64,000 nt of DNA from assembly GCF_900116065.1 (NCBI RefSeq), contig NZ_FOZV01000003.1, forward strand, positions 1 through 64,000, given 5' to 3'. Both the position numbers and the translations under genes were made by a program. The notes beneath the pieces were generated by a model. It made no database searches, had not been told where the DNA came from, and saw only the letters and a list, made by a program, of their open reading frames with translations. Numbering within the stretch: the first letter of the stretch is position 1; every line of letters starts with the position of its first letter. Shown here piece by piece: positions 18,054 to 26,921 of this stretch. This DNA comes from Brevundimonas viscosa. GTDB taxonomy: Bacteria > Pseudomonadota > Alphaproteobacteria > Caulobacterales > Caulobacteraceae.

Positions 18054-18247
18054 GAGGACTCCCCGACCGGCTCCCCGCCGGCCCTCGGCCCCGTTGAACG
18101 CCACGGCGCGTTCCGAGGCAAGCGCTTCCCGCGCCGCGAAGCGGGCCGGATATGGCCGCGCTTCTGCTCCGGCGCCGCCCAACCTCCGCCGCGATCCGGG
18201 CGCGCCATCACGAAACCGTGATCACGCGGAGACAGGGAGAAGTCGCG

Positions 18248-19093
18248 ATGCGCAAGGGTCTCATGCTGGCCGCCGCCGGCGCCATCACATTGTCCGCCTG
18301 TAGCGAGGCGGACTACGCGGGGGAGACGCCGGCGAACGACGTCGCCGCCGAGGCCGCCGCCGCTCCGGACGCCTCGCCCCCGTCGCCCGCCGCCCTCGCC
18401 CCGGTGGCGGGGATCGCCTACGCCTTCAACTATGTGCTTTCGGTCCCGCAGGCGCGCGGCGCGGAGCTCATGAGCCGGCACGAGTTCACCTGCGTCTCGG
18501 CTGGTCCCGGCCTCTGCCAGGTCATCTCGGCGCGCGCCGACTGGGCCGGACGCGACCCCGGAGGCCGCCTCGAGCTGCGCGGCCAGCCCGACTGGATCAA
18601 CCGCTTCCGGGCCGGGCTGGCCCTCGACGCGCAGAACGCCGGCGGGCGGCTGGAGGAGGCGCTGACCACGGGCGAGGACGTGACCCGCGATCTCGACGCG
18701 GCCGGTACGGACGCGAAGACATCGGCCTCGCTCACCGATCGTCTTCGCGACCTGCAGGGGCGTCAGGGCGGAACCCTGGCCCAACGTCTGGAGATCGAAC
18801 GCCAGATCGCCGAACTGCAGCGCCAGCATGACGCCCGGCAGATCGAGCTGCGCGCTCTGAACGATCGCGTCCGGTCGGCCCGGCTGACCCTCGACTATCG
18901 CCAGGGCGGCGTCATGGCCGCCGACAGCCCGGCGCGGCCGGTCGCCCGCGCGCTGGCCGACGCCTTCGGCCTGTCGATGGGCATGCTGGCGGTCCTCATC
19001 ACCGCCGGCTCGGTCTTCCTGCCGATCGCCGTGATCGCCGGCGCCGTCTGGTGGGCCGCGGCCCACCGCCGCCGACGACCGGCGACCTCATGA
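18248..19093 (+). CDS. DUF4349-type lipoprotein
   Basis: The 281-residue product starts at ATG 18248 behind GGGAGA. Residues 1-19 are a lipoprotein signal ending TLSAC (lipid-modified Cys19). An Ala/Pro-rich spacer leads to a conserved region (YAFNYVLSVPQARGAELMSRHEFTC, VISARAD), then a coiled-coil stretch (LTDRLRDLQGRQGG to RLTLDYRQGG) and a membrane helix near residues 240-270. This matches DUF4349, a family of envelope proteins of unknown function. A strong hairpin follows the stop. Confidence 0.75.
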   Translation: MRKGLMLAAAGAITLSACSEADYAGETPANDVAAEAAAAPDASPPSPAALAPVAGIAYAFNYVLSVPQARGAELMSRHEFTCVSAGPGLCQVISARADWAGRDPGGRLELRGQPDWINRFRAGLALDAQNAGGRLEEALTTGEDVTRDLDAAGTDAKTSASLTDRLRDLQGRQGGTLAQRLEIERQIAELQRQHDARQIELRALNDRVRSARLTLDYRQGGVMAADSPARPVARALADAFGLSMGMLAVLITAGSVFLPIAVIAGAVWWAAAHRRRRPATS

Positions 19094-19105
19094 GGGCGGG
19101 AGGGC

Positions 19106-19133
19106 GGCCGGCAGGAATTTAATCCTGCCGGCC
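19106..19133 (+). terminator. hairpin terminator after the DUF4349 gene
   Basis: Perfect 11-bp arms GGCCGGCAGGA and TCCTGCCGGCC flank a six-base loop, 12 bases after the stop codon. A long T-run is lacking, but stem strength and position support a terminator, possibly acting in both directions. Confidence 0.7.
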
Positions 19134-19380
19134 CCTTGATCCCGGCTGTGTCCGGACCATCTCGCCAGACAGTTGCGGTCTTTGACAATCAGACACGGAC
19201 GCCGCGCGCAGCGGCCTCTGCGGAAATCGATTTCCGATAATCTGGCAGGGCGCCACGGCCCGCCGAGTGAGGTCTTGCGGCCAGCCCATTGACCCGACGC
19301 GGGATTTATCCGTCCGGGAGCGTGGCGCCTTTGGCAGGTTTGGCGCCCTGAATTCGTGCCAGGGCCTCGCCCGGCGACCT
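19134..19380. other. gene-free gap with a 16-bp perfect palindrome
   Basis: No convincing frame lies between the DUF4349 terminator and the ilvE stop. The gap contains TTGACA at 19182-19187, a perfect palindrome CGGAAATCGATTTCCG at 19221-19236 and GATAAT at 19236-19241. The TTGACA and GATAAT are too far apart (48 bases) to form one promoter. A small transcript or operator is possible. Confidence 0.4.
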
Positions 19381-20259
19381 TCAGTCCTGCCGCCGCACCC
19401 GCCGCCCGTAGGCCTCCATCAGGTCGAGGCTCAGGGGTCCCGGCGTGAACCGGTATTCCCCGATCTCGCTCACCGGCGTCACCTCAGCGGCGGTTCCGGT
19501 CAGGAAGCACTCGGAGAAGGTCGCCAGCTCCTCGGGCCGGATGTGGCGCACGATCACCTCGATCCCCTTCTCGCGGGCGATCTCGATCACCGTCTGGCGG
19601 GTGATGCCGTCGAGGATGGCGTCGACCGGCGGCGTGTGCAGCACCCCGTCCTGCACGAAGAAGACGTTGGCCCCGGTCGCCTCGGCGACGTAGCCGCGCC
19701 AGTCCAGCATCATGGCGTCGGCGAAGCCCCGGTTCTCGGCCGCCGTCTTGGACATGGTGCAGATCATGTAGAGGCCCGCCGCCTTGGCCGCCGACGGGGC
19801 CGTGGCCGGGTCGGGCCGACGCCACTTCGCCCACTCCAGCCGGATGCCTTTCGCCTTGACCTCGGGATCGAAGTAGCTTGGCCACTCCCAGGCGGCGATG
19901 GCCAGGTGGGGCTTGCTGTTCCTCGCGGTGACGCTGACCTGCTCCGCCCCGAGGAAGGCCACCGGCCGCACATAGCAGTCGGAAAGGCCCATCTTCGCGC
20001 AGGTTTCCTTGCAGGCGGCGTCGATCTCGGCCACGCTGTAGGGAAGGTCGAAATCCAGCAGGTTCGCCGACCGCTTCAGGCGTTCCGAATGGGGCGTCAG
20101 CTTGAAGATTTCGCCGCCATACATACGCTCACCCTCGAAGACCGACGAGCCGTAGTGAAGGGCATGGGTCAGAACGTGCGTTTTCGCGTCCCGCCAGGGC
20201 ACGAAATCACCGTCGAACCAGATCCAGCCGTCACGATCGTCGAAAGGAACGAAGGCCAT
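19381..20259 (-). CDS. ilvE: branched-chain amino acid aminotransferase
   Basis: The 292-residue class IV PLP enzyme includes THALHYGSSVFEGERMY near residues 30-50, the catalytic-lysine region SAAKAAGLYMICTMSKTAAENRGFADAMMLD and the cofactor loop (VAEATGANVFFVQDG, TPPVDAILDGITRQTVIEIA, ECFLTGTAAEVTPV). It interconverts branched-chain amino acids and their 2-keto acids. ATG 20259 starts MAFVPFDDRDG; an upstream in-frame ATG adds nine residues without family support. It is divergent from the response regulator, with 64 bases between the starts. Confidence 0.92.
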   Translation of the reverse strand: MAFVPFDDRDGWIWFDGDFVPWRDAKTHVLTHALHYGSSVFEGERMYGGEIFKLTPHSERLKRSANLLDFDLPYSVAEIDAACKETCAKMGLSDCYVRPVAFLGAEQVSVTARNSKPHLAIAAWEWPSYFDPEVKAKGIRLEWAKWRRPDPATAPSAAKAAGLYMICTMSKTAAENRGFADAMMLDWRGYVAEATGANVFFVQDGVLHTPPVDAILDGITRQTVIEIAREKGIEVIVRHIRPEELATFSECFLTGTAAEVTPVSEIGEYRFTPGPLSLDLMEAYGRRVRRQD

Positions 20260-20323
20260 TGAAGAACGTCTCCCGCGCAGTCCCATGGGTTAGAGCCGCC
20301 GCAACCGCCCAGGTCAACGCCGC

Positions 20324-21055
20324 ATGACCGACGTTCGCCCGCATGGCCGCTCCGGCCCCATCGCCGGCCCGGGCGTGGGCCGCCACCTGCTTGTCGTCGA
20401 CGACGACGACCGCATTCGCGAGCTGCTCAAGGAATTCCTCGCCCGGGAGGGCTACCGCGTCACCGGCGCCGCCCACGCCGCCGCGGCCAGGCGGTTGATG
20501 GAGATCATCGAATTCGACCTCGTCATCCTCGACGTCATGATGCCCGGCGAGAGCGGCTTCGACCTGACCAGCTGGGTCCGGGCCAAGGCCGAGACCTCGA
20601 AGACCCCGGTGCTGCTGCTCACCGCCCGGGGCGATCCGGACGACCGCATCGAGGGGCTGTCGCGCGGCGCCGACGACTACATGTCCAAGCCCTTCGATCC
20701 GCGCGAGCTGGCCCTGCGCATCGACGCCATCCTGCGCCGCACCGGCGGCAAGCCCCTGACCCCGCGCGAGATCAAGCTGGGAACCGCCGTGTTCGACATG
20801 GAGCGGCTGGAGCTGTCGCGCGACGGCAAGCCCCAGCGCCTCACCGAGGCCGAGGCCCAGCTGCTCAAGACCCTGGCCATCCACGCCCACGCCCCGGTCG
20901 AGCGTATGAGCCTGTCGCCCGACACCGCCGACATCACCGGCCGCGCCGTCGACGTCCAGGTCACCCGCCTGCGCCGCAAGCTCGAGGCCGATCCCAAGAA
21001 CCCGCGCTACCTCCAGACCGTGCGCGGCGTCGGCTACATGCTGGCCCCGGACTGA
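20324..21055 (+). CDS. OmpR-family response regulator
   Basis: The 243-residue protein has a receiver domain at about 20-135 (acidic DDDD after LLVV, phospho-Asp in VILDVMMPG, Thr in LLLTARG, Lys in YMSKPFDP) and a C-terminal winged helix (VDVQVTRLRRKLEADPKNPRYLQTVRGVGYML). It pairs with the downstream histidine kinase, separated by 136 bases filled almost entirely with a repeat element. The N-terminal 20 residues are Gly/Pro-rich. The regulon is unknown. Confidence 0.92.
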   Translation: MTDVRPHGRSGPIAGPGVGRHLLVVDDDDRIRELLKEFLAREGYRVTGAAHAAAARRLMEIIEFDLVILDVMMPGESGFDLTSWVRAKAETSKTPVLLLTARGDPDDRIEGLSRGADDYMSKPFDPRELALRIDAILRRTGGKPLTPREIKLGTAVFDMERLELSRDGKPQRLTEAEAQLLKTLAIHAHAPVERMSLSPDTADITGRAVDVQVTRLRRKLEADPKNPRYLQTVRGVGYMLAPD

Positions 21056-21065
21056 CCATGCGCAT

Positions 21066-21186
21066 TCCTCCCCCACAGGGGGAGGGGGACCGCGAAGCGG
21101 TGGAGGGGGGCCGTCCCGCTCGCCGCCTTGGGGTCTCACCCCCTCCACCATCCTCCGGATGGTCCCCCTCCCCCCGCGGGGGCGGA
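21066..21186. repeat. G/C-rich mosaic interspersed repeat, copy 1
   Basis: Two hairpin-rich halves face each other. The left one has TCCTCCCCC...GGGGGAGG followed by GGGACCGCGAAGCGGTGGAGG; the right one is its near inverse, CCCCCTCCACCATCC...GGATGGTCCCCCTCC with a closing CCCCGCGGGGGCGGA. A second copy with the same order is at 40198-40320. Such elements are scattered between genes in Caulobacterales genomes. It fills the space between the response regulator and kinase genes and will fold in RNA. Confidence 0.8.
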
Positions 21187-21191
21187 ATATC

Positions 21192-22535
21192 GTGAGGCTG
21201 CTCCCCGCCAGCCTCTGGCCGCGGTTCCTGAAGCGGCGCCTGCCGACCTCGCTCTGGGGCCGCTCGCTGCTGATCATCGTCCTGCCGGTGCTGGTCATGC
21301 AGGTGGCGGTGACCTGGGCCTTCTTCGACGCCCACTGGCAGACGGTGACGGCCCGCCTCTCCGACGGCCTCGCCGGGGACATCGCCTGGGCGGTCGAGAG
21401 CTACGCCGACGATCCGACGCCCCAGAACCTCGAGGTCATCGCCGAGCGCGCCGAGCGGTCCATGTCCCTCTCCGTCGACCTGCGCGAGGGCGACGTCCTG
21501 CCCGCCGAGGCCCGGCGCGGGGCGATCGGCGTCGTCGACCGCACCCTCGAGAGGGCCCTCGCCAACCGGCTGGACCAGCCCTTCTGGTTCGACACCACCC
21601 GCTACCCGGCCTACGTCGACATCCGGGTGCAGCAGCCCCAGGGGGTGTTGCGCATCATCGCGCCGCGCGAGCGCGCCGTCGCGACCCAGGCCCACATCTT
21701 CGTGCTCTGGCTGTTCGTCGCCACCATCCTCCTGATGGGCGTCGCCATCCTGTTCATCCGCAACCAGGTCCGCGCCATCGAGCGCCTCGCCGAGGCGGCG
21801 GAGGCCTTCGGCCGGGGCGAGGCCCGCGAGCGGTTCAAGCCCTCGGGCGCCCGCGAGGTCCGCGCCGCCGCCCAGGCCTTTATGGACATGCGCGACCGGA
21901 TCCAGCGCCACATCGATCAGCGCACCGCCCTGCTTGCCTCGGTCAGCCACGACCTGCGCACGCCCCTGACCCGGCTCCGCCTCGAACTCGCCCTCGCGCC
22001 CCCCTTCAAGCGCGCCGCCGCCATGCGTGGCGACCTCGACGAGATGGAGCACATGATCGACGAATACCTCGCCTTCGCCCGCGGCGAGGCGGGCGAGCCG
22101 GCGCAGCAGGTGTCGCTCGCCGACCTGCTGGCCGCCGCCGGCAAGGACGCCCGCCGCGCCGGGGCCGAGGTCGAGATCGCCGCGCCCGAGGGCCTGACCG
22201 CCACCGTCCGCCCGCTGGCCTTCAAGCGCGCCCTGACCAATCTCGTGGGCAACGCCGCCGCCCACGGCGACCACGTCCGCCTCAGCGCCCGGCCCCTGCC
22301 CTCCGGCGGGATCGAGGTGGCGGTCGAGGACGACGGCCCGGGCATTCCCGACGAGATGCACGAGGAGGCCTTCCGGCCCTTCTCCCGCCTCGACGACTCG
22401 CGCAACCAGAACCGCAAGGGCGTCGGGCTCGGCCTCGCCATCGCCCGCGACGTCGCCCGGGGCCACGGCGGCGACATCACGCTCGGCCGCAGCGATCTCG
22501 GCGGGCTACGCGCCCTGATCCGCCTCCCCGGCTGA
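21192..22535 (+). CDS. EnvZ-type sensor histidine kinase
   Basis: From GTG 21192 the product has 447 residues. An ATG 33 bases earlier is inside the repeat element and is unlikely to be used. Membrane helices lie near residues 18-40 and 172-196, enclosing a periplasmic sensor of about 130 residues; a HAMP domain follows, then HisKA with the phospho-His in SVSHDLRTPLTRLRLELAL and HATPase boxes (LVGNAAAHG, EDDGPGIP, GVGLGLAIARDVARGHGG). It is the cognate partner of the adjacent OmpR-type regulator. The signal is unknown. Confidence 0.9.
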   Translation: MRLLPASLWPRFLKRRLPTSLWGRSLLIIVLPVLVMQVAVTWAFFDAHWQTVTARLSDGLAGDIAWAVESYADDPTPQNLEVIAERAERSMSLSVDLREGDVLPAEARRGAIGVVDRTLERALANRLDQPFWFDTTRYPAYVDIRVQQPQGVLRIIAPRERAVATQAHIFVLWLFVATILLMGVAILFIRNQVRAIERLAEAAEAFGRGEARERFKPSGAREVRAAAQAFMDMRDRIQRHIDQRTALLASVSHDLRTPLTRLRLELALAPPFKRAAAMRGDLDEMEHMIDEYLAFARGEAGEPAQQVSLADLLAAAGKDARRAGAEVEIAAPEGLTATVRPLAFKRALTNLVGNAAAHGDHVRLSARPLPSGGIEVAVEDDGPGIPDEMHEEAFRPFSRLDDSRNQNRKGVGLGLAIARDVARGHGGDITLGRSDLGGLRALIRLPG

Positions 22536-22617
22536 TCACATTTCCCCACACCCTCTGGCGAAGCGTGGCGCTGGGCATATCTTCACTTCCGACCGGGGGG
22601 TCAGGAGGAACTGTTTC

Positions 22618-23109
22618 ATGCGCAAATTCGCCTTCCTCGCCTCGCTGACGGCCGCCGCCGCCCTCGCCGCCGCCGCCCACGCCCAGCCCGCCGCCGTCAC
22701 CGTCACGCTCGCCCCCGCGTTCGAGCGCTCCGCCGAGGACCTCGGCCGCGCCGACGTGCAGGCGCAGATGGACCGACTGGTCGAAATCGTCACCCGCGAG
22801 CTCGCCGACGACCCCGACCTCGCCGGCGTCCGGATCGAGCTGGTGCTGACCGACCTTCGCCCCAACCGCCCGACCGCCGGGCAGCTCCGCGACCGGCCCG
22901 GTCTCGACCCGGTCCGCAGCATCTCGATCGGCGGGGCCGTGGTCGACGGCCGCATTGTCACCGCCGACGGCCGCGAGCTGCCGGTCCATTACGAGCGGTT
23001 CTCCCACACCCTCGCGGAGGTCCATGGAGTCGGCGTCTGGTACGACGCCGATCGCGCCTGGCGCGGTCTCGCCGCCAATCTGGAGGCCGGACGCTACGTC
23101 CAGCGCTAG
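22618..23109 (+). CDS. exported protein of unknown function
   Basis: The 163-residue product has a clear Sec signal (residues 1-22, cleavage after AHA). The mature part is acidic, with an LVEIVTRELADD helix, the strand VRIELVLTDLRPNRPT, and ISIGGAVVDGRIVTADGRELPVHYERFSHTLAE, ending in an Arg/Trp-rich tail. I recognise no family. It follows the two-component pair by 82 bases and a GAGGAA motif precedes its ATG. Its stop overlaps the convergent proC stop by three bases. A periplasmic role is all that can be said. Confidence 0.75.
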   Translation: MRKFAFLASLTAAAALAAAAHAQPAAVTVTLAPAFERSAEDLGRADVQAQMDRLVEIVTRELADDPDLAGVRIELVLTDLRPNRPTAGQLRDRPGLDPVRSISIGGAVVDGRIVTADGRELPVHYERFSHTLAEVHGVGVWYDADRAWRGLAANLEAGRYVQR

Positions 23110-23906
23110 AAGCTGCGCGCCCGGCGGACGGCCGCCTGCACCGCGGCGGCCGCGGCGCGCTCCAGATCGCCGGACTCGCGCATGGCGTCGAGGCCGGCCC
23201 GCGTCGTCCCCCCCGGCGAAGCGATGCGCGCGATGAGGTCGTCGAGCGGCGCCCCCGTCTCCAGTCCTGCGCCGGCCGATCTCAGCGCGCCGCGGGCCAG
23301 GGCGGCCGCCGCGTCGGGAGACAGGCCGGAAGCGGCGCCGGCGCGGGCGAGGGCCTCCACGAAGGCGTAGACGAACGCGGGACCCGAACCGGCCACCGCA
23401 GTCGCCGCGTCCATCTGGTCCTCGGCCTCAAGGACGACCGTCGCGGCCACCGGCCCGAACAGCTCCCGCGCCGCCTCCAGGGCTCCCGCGTCTTCCGACC
23501 AGAGGGCGGCGACGCCGCGCGCCTGCGCCACGGCGGTGGTCGGCATCACGCGAGCGGTGGGACGACCGGCGAGCGCTGCGATCCGGGCGGCCGGAACGCC
23601 GGCCATCACCGACACGACCCGGGCGTCCGGGCCGAGGTGAGGCGCAAGGGGTTCCAGCGCGGCTTCCCAGGCGGCGGGCTTGACCGCCAGCACCACGACC
23701 TCCGCTCCGGCGAGCTCCGCCGCATCCGGATTGATCCGGGCGCCGACGGCCCGGGCCGCCTCGGCCGCGGGCTTGGAGGACGGCGTCAGGATGATGAGGT
23801 CTGTCGGTCGAACGGCGCCGGAAGCCAGCCAGCCCTCGACCATGGCCGAGCCGAGGCGGCCGCACCCCACGAGGGCGACGACCGGCGGCTTGCGGGCGGC
23901 GGTCAT
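23106..23906 (-). CDS. proC: pyrroline-5-carboxylate reductase
   Basis: The 266-residue protein has the N-terminal NADPH-binding motif VALVGCGRLGSAMVEGWLASG and the family signature near the C-terminus (SGPAFVYAFVEALARAG, then IASPGGTTRAGLDAM). It catalyses the last step of proline synthesis. It follows ybjN on the same strand with only four bases between stop and start, so the two are probably co-transcribed. Confidence 0.93.
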   Translation of the reverse strand: MTAARKPPVVALVGCGRLGSAMVEGWLASGAVRPTDLIILTPSSKPAAEAARAVGARINPDAAELAGAEVVVLAVKPAAWEAALEPLAPHLGPDARVVSVMAGVPAARIAALAGRPTARVMPTTAVAQARGVAALWSEDAGALEAARELFGPVAATVVLEAEDQMDAATAVAGSGPAFVYAFVEALARAGAASGLSPDAAAALARGALRSAGAGLETGAPLDDLIARIASPGGTTRAGLDAMRESGDLERAAAAAVQAAVRRARSF

Positions 23907-23910
23907 GGCC

Positions 23911-24414
23911 TCAGGCGGTGCCGACGGTCTCGAAAAGGCAGGCGTCGATCGCGTCCTGCGGCTTCTTCGAACCCCGGATCATGAAATCGAAGGCGGGGTA
24001 GTAGCGATCGGCCGCCTCGACCGCGGCGTCGATCATCGAGGCCGCCTGGGCCAGCGTCGGGCGCTCGCCCAACGGCAGCGCCAGCGAGTGGCGGAAGACG
24101 ATCTCGCCGTCCTCGGCCCAGACCTCGAAATGGCCCATCCAGGTGCGCTGGTTGATCATCCCGACCAGCTCGTAGGCGGCCGCCCGCTTGGCCTTCGAGG
24201 CCTGCAGGTCAAGGGCGCAGCACAGCTGCAGGCAGTCGCCCTCCGGCCGCCAGGCGAACCACAGCTCGTAATCCTTCCAGTCGCCGGCGAGCGAGAAGGC
24301 GAGGTCGCCTTCGTCGGTCCGGTCGAAAGGCAGATTCTCGGCGACCAGCACGTGCTCGACCACGTCGAGCGGGTCGTGCGGCGTGTCGATTTCCTCGGGC
24401 CGGGCGGCGTCCAT
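23911..24414 (-). CDS. YbjN-domain protein
   Basis: The 167-residue acidic protein contains the YbjN/DUF1790 pattern: DVVEHVLVAENLPFDRTDEGDLAFSL, YELWFAWRPEGDCLQLCCAL, AAYELVGMINQRTWMGHFEVW and the closing DAAVEAADRYYPAF. I use ATG 24414 instead of the TTG one codon upstream. The fold resembles type III secretion chaperones and is thought to bind proteins, but its role is unsettled. It is linked to proC and lies behind ubiK on the same strand. Confidence 0.85.
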   Translation of the reverse strand: MDAARPEEIDTPHDPLDVVEHVLVAENLPFDRTDEGDLAFSLAGDWKDYELWFAWRPEGDCLQLCCALDLQASKAKRAAAYELVGMINQRTWMGHFEVWAEDGEIVFRHSLALPLGERPTLAQAASMIDAAVEAADRYYPAFDFMIRGSKKPQDAIDACLFETVGTA

Positions 24415-24478
24415 CAAGTCGTCTCCGGGCGCGACTCACGCCCTCTTCTGAAACGGTAGGCGGGTTCGCAGATTCGGC

Positions 24479-24754
24479 TCAACCGGCTGCGTCCTGGGGG
24501 GGAACGGCCCCTGTGGACGTTCCCTTGCGGGGCGTTTTGGCCGCCTTGAGCGCGGCGACCTCGGCGCGCAGGGCCGCGACCTCCGCCTTCAGCGCATCCA
24601 GTTCATCGCGGCGCACCAGGTCCATTTCGGCGGCGAACCGGTCGGCCTGGGCGCGGAAGGCCGTCTTCGCCTCCTCGCCCGCCGCCTGGGCCAGGCCCAT
24701 GGCGCCGGTGGTCAGCTTTGCGAACTCGTCGAGGATGGGATTTCGCGTCTGCAT
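24479..24754 (-). CDS. ubiK: UbiK-family ubiquinone biosynthesis accessory factor
   Basis: The 91-residue protein has an N-terminal amphipathic region (NPILDEFAKLTTGAMGLAQ) and a long C-terminal coiled coil (LVRRDELDALKAEVAALRAEVAALKA), the BMFP/DUF526 pattern of UbiK, which helps the ubiquinone-synthesis complex at the membrane. A Thr/Pro tail follows. It is divergent from lgt with 166 bases between the starts; that gap has a single GTTAAC, a possible CtrA half-site, and little else. Confidence 0.85.
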   Translation of the reverse strand: MQTRNPILDEFAKLTTGAMGLAQAAGEEAKTAFRAQADRFAAEMDLVRRDELDALKAEVAALRAEVAALKAAKTPRKGTSTGAVPPQDAAG

Positions 24755-24920
24755 GGGAACTCCGACTCAGGCTTGCGGCCGTGTTAACGATGGTTGCCGG
24801 ATATGGTGAACGAAACCTTGCCGTCCATGCCCCGATCGCGCCCGAAAGGCCATGGATTTTTCGGGGACTGATCCGGCGACGCTTGCTAAACCACATCTCC
24901 AAACCGCCGCAGGAGCGCCC

Positions 24921-25829
24921 GTGCAGTTTCCCGAGTTCGATCCGGTCCTGTTCAGCATCGGACCGCTGGACATCCGCTGGTACGCCCTCGCCTATGTCGC
25001 GGGCATCGTGCTGGGCTGGTGGTACGCGGCGCGACTGGCCAAGGCGGAGGCGCTGTGGGCGCCGGCCGCTCCGCCGGCGACCACGCGGCAGCTGGACGAC
25101 CTTGTCCTGTGGATCACGCTCGGCATCATTCTCGGCGGCCGGTTGGGCTACGGCCTGTTCTACCAGCCGTCGCTCTACGGGCAGCTGTTCACCGGCGACT
25201 CCCTGGGCGAGCGCTTCGCGCTGCTGCGCCTGTGGGACGGGGGCATGTCGTTCCATGGCGGCCTGATCGGGGTGTCGCTGGCGATCATCTGGTTCGCGCA
25301 CCGCAACCGCGTGAACCTGCTCAGCCTCGGCGACCTGGTGGCTCCGGTGGTGCCGATCGGCCTCGGATTCGGCCGTCTGGCCAACTTCATCAACGGGGAA
25401 CTGTGGGGCCGCGAAACCTCCCTGCCCTGGGGTGTCAACTTCTGCAGCCAGCGCGCCCGGGAAATCTACGGCCAGACCTGCCAGTTCGTGGCAGACAACG
25501 GTTCGATCGTCGGCCCCGGCGACGTCGCCCGGCACCCGAGCCAGCTCTATGAGGCGGGGCTGGAGGGGATCGTCCTGTTCGGCATTCTCTGGCTGGCCGT
25601 TCACAAGGCGAAGCTGCTCGCCAAGCCCGGGTACGTCGCCGGCATCTTCCTGTTCGGCTACGGCCTTGTCCGCGCGTCGCTCGAGAACGTGCGGCAGCCA
25701 GACGCGGGGCTGGAGAACCTGCCGCTGGGCCTGACCATGGGGATGATCCTGTCGATCCCGATGATGCTGATCGGCGCCTGGCTGATCTGGCGGGCGTGGA
25801 GCCGTCCGCCGGCGCGCGCCGTCGGCTGA
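24921..25829 (+). CDS. lgt: prolipoprotein diacylglyceryl transferase
   Basis: The 302-residue seven-helix membrane protein carries the Lgt signature HGGLIG (in WDGGMSFHGGLIGVSLAI) and the GFGRLANFINGELWGRET segment with the catalytic arginine and Asn/Glu. It attaches diacylglycerol to the cysteine of preprolipoproteins. Start GTG 24921 is chosen because AGGAG lies at 24911-24915; an ATG at 24852 would add 23 residues unlike the family. The MidA-like gene follows after three bases. Confidence 0.93.
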   Translation: MQFPEFDPVLFSIGPLDIRWYALAYVAGIVLGWWYAARLAKAEALWAPAAPPATTRQLDDLVLWITLGIILGGRLGYGLFYQPSLYGQLFTGDSLGERFALLRLWDGGMSFHGGLIGVSLAIIWFAHRNRVNLLSLGDLVAPVVPIGLGFGRLANFINGELWGRETSLPWGVNFCSQRAREIYGQTCQFVADNGSIVGPGDVARHPSQLYEAGLEGIVLFGILWLAVHKAKLLAKPGYVAGIFLFGYGLVRASLENVRQPDAGLENLPLGLTMGMILSIPMMLIGAWLIWRAWSRPPARAVG

Positions 25830-25832
25830 GCC

Positions 25833-26906
25833 GTGAGCCTGAAGGACCGCCTCGCCCGCGAGATCGCCCTGACTGGACCGATGACGGTCGCCGACTACGT
25901 CGTCCGCTGCCTGCACGATCCGCAGGACGGCTACTATGCGACCCGACCCGCGATCGGAGCCGGCGGCGATTTCATCACCGCGCCGATGGTCAGCCAGATG
26001 TTCGGCGAACTGATCGGCCTGTGGGCGATCGAACTGTGGCGGCGTCTCGGCGCGCCTGAACGGCTCCGACTGGTCGAGGTCGGGCCCGGCGACGGCACGC
26101 TGATGGCCGACGCCCTGCGCGCGGCCCGGCTGGATCCCGACTTCCTTCACGCGGTGGATCTGGTTCTGATCGAACCTTCCCCGCCCCTGCGCGCCGCCCA
26201 GGCCCGCATGCTGGCCGACAGCGACGTCCATCCGCGCTGGGTCTCCGCGCTGGCCCGTATCGAGACCGACGCGCCGGTGATCCTTATCGCCAACGAGGTG
26301 CTGGACTGTCTTCCGGCGCGGCAGTTCGTGCGCACCGAGGACGGCTGGGCCGAGCGGCGGATCGGGGTCGACGACCACGGCGGCCTGACCTTCGGACTGG
26401 TGAAGATCACCGGAGGCTTCCGCCGGCCGGACTTCTCCGTCGAGCCGGGCCAGACGATCGAAATCTCCGATCAGCAGGCGGCCTTCGGGCGCGACCTGGG
26501 AACCCTCATCAAGGCGGCCGGCGGGGCGGCCCTGCTGATCGACTACGGGCGGGCGAAGCCCGAGGCCGGCGACACCCTGCAGGCGCTGAAGCGGCACCGG
26601 AAGGTGGATCCGCTTGAGACGCCGGGCGAGGCCGACCTGACCCAGTGGGCGGACTTCCCGACCGTGCTGGAGGCCGCCGTTCATGCGGGCGCCGACGTGA
26701 CCGGCTGCCGGAGCCAGGGCGAGTTCCTGCGCCGGCTGGGCATCGAGCACCGGGCCGCGGCGCTGAAGGCCGGGCGGCCGGAGGCAGCGGCGACGATCGA
26801 CCGGCAGCTGGGGCGGCTGATCGACGACGCGCAGATGGGGAGCCTGTTCAAGGCCTGCTCCCTGTTCTCGCCCCGGAGCCTGGCGGTCCCCGGCTTCGAG
26901 GACTGA
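25833..26906 (+). CDS. MidA/NDUFAF7-family SAM-dependent methyltransferase
   Basis: The 357-residue protein, with a GTG start, has the MidA/DUF185 pattern: GPMTVADYVVRCLHDPQDGYY, DFITAPMVSQMFGELIGLW, the SAM motif LVEVGPGDGTLMAD, and ILIANEVLDCLPARQFV. The mitochondrial homologue methylates an arginine of complex I subunit NDUFS2; the bacterial target is not established. It is coupled to lgt. Downstream is a 9-bp tandem repeat. Confidence 0.9.
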   Translation: MSLKDRLAREIALTGPMTVADYVVRCLHDPQDGYYATRPAIGAGGDFITAPMVSQMFGELIGLWAIELWRRLGAPERLRLVEVGPGDGTLMADALRAARLDPDFLHAVDLVLIEPSPPLRAAQARMLADSDVHPRWVSALARIETDAPVILIANEVLDCLPARQFVRTEDGWAERRIGVDDHGGLTFGLVKITGGFRRPDFSVEPGQTIEISDQQAAFGRDLGTLIKAAGGAALLIDYGRAKPEAGDTLQALKRHRKVDPLETPGEADLTQWADFPTVLEAAVHAGADVTGCRSQGEFLRRLGIEHRAAALKAGRPEAAATIDRQLGRLIDDAQMGSLFKACSLFSPRSLAVPGFED

Positions 26907-26921
26907 GCGGACTCGAAAAAC

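Noticed and set aside
19182-19241. TTGACA and GATAAT as one promoter
   Set aside because: The elements are 48 bases apart, far beyond the usual 16-18, and no gene follows on that strand.
21159-21191. ATG 21159 as the kinase start
   Set aside because: The codons lie in the mosaic repeat and encode Pro/Arg filler; GTG 21192 begins the sequence that leads into the first membrane helix.
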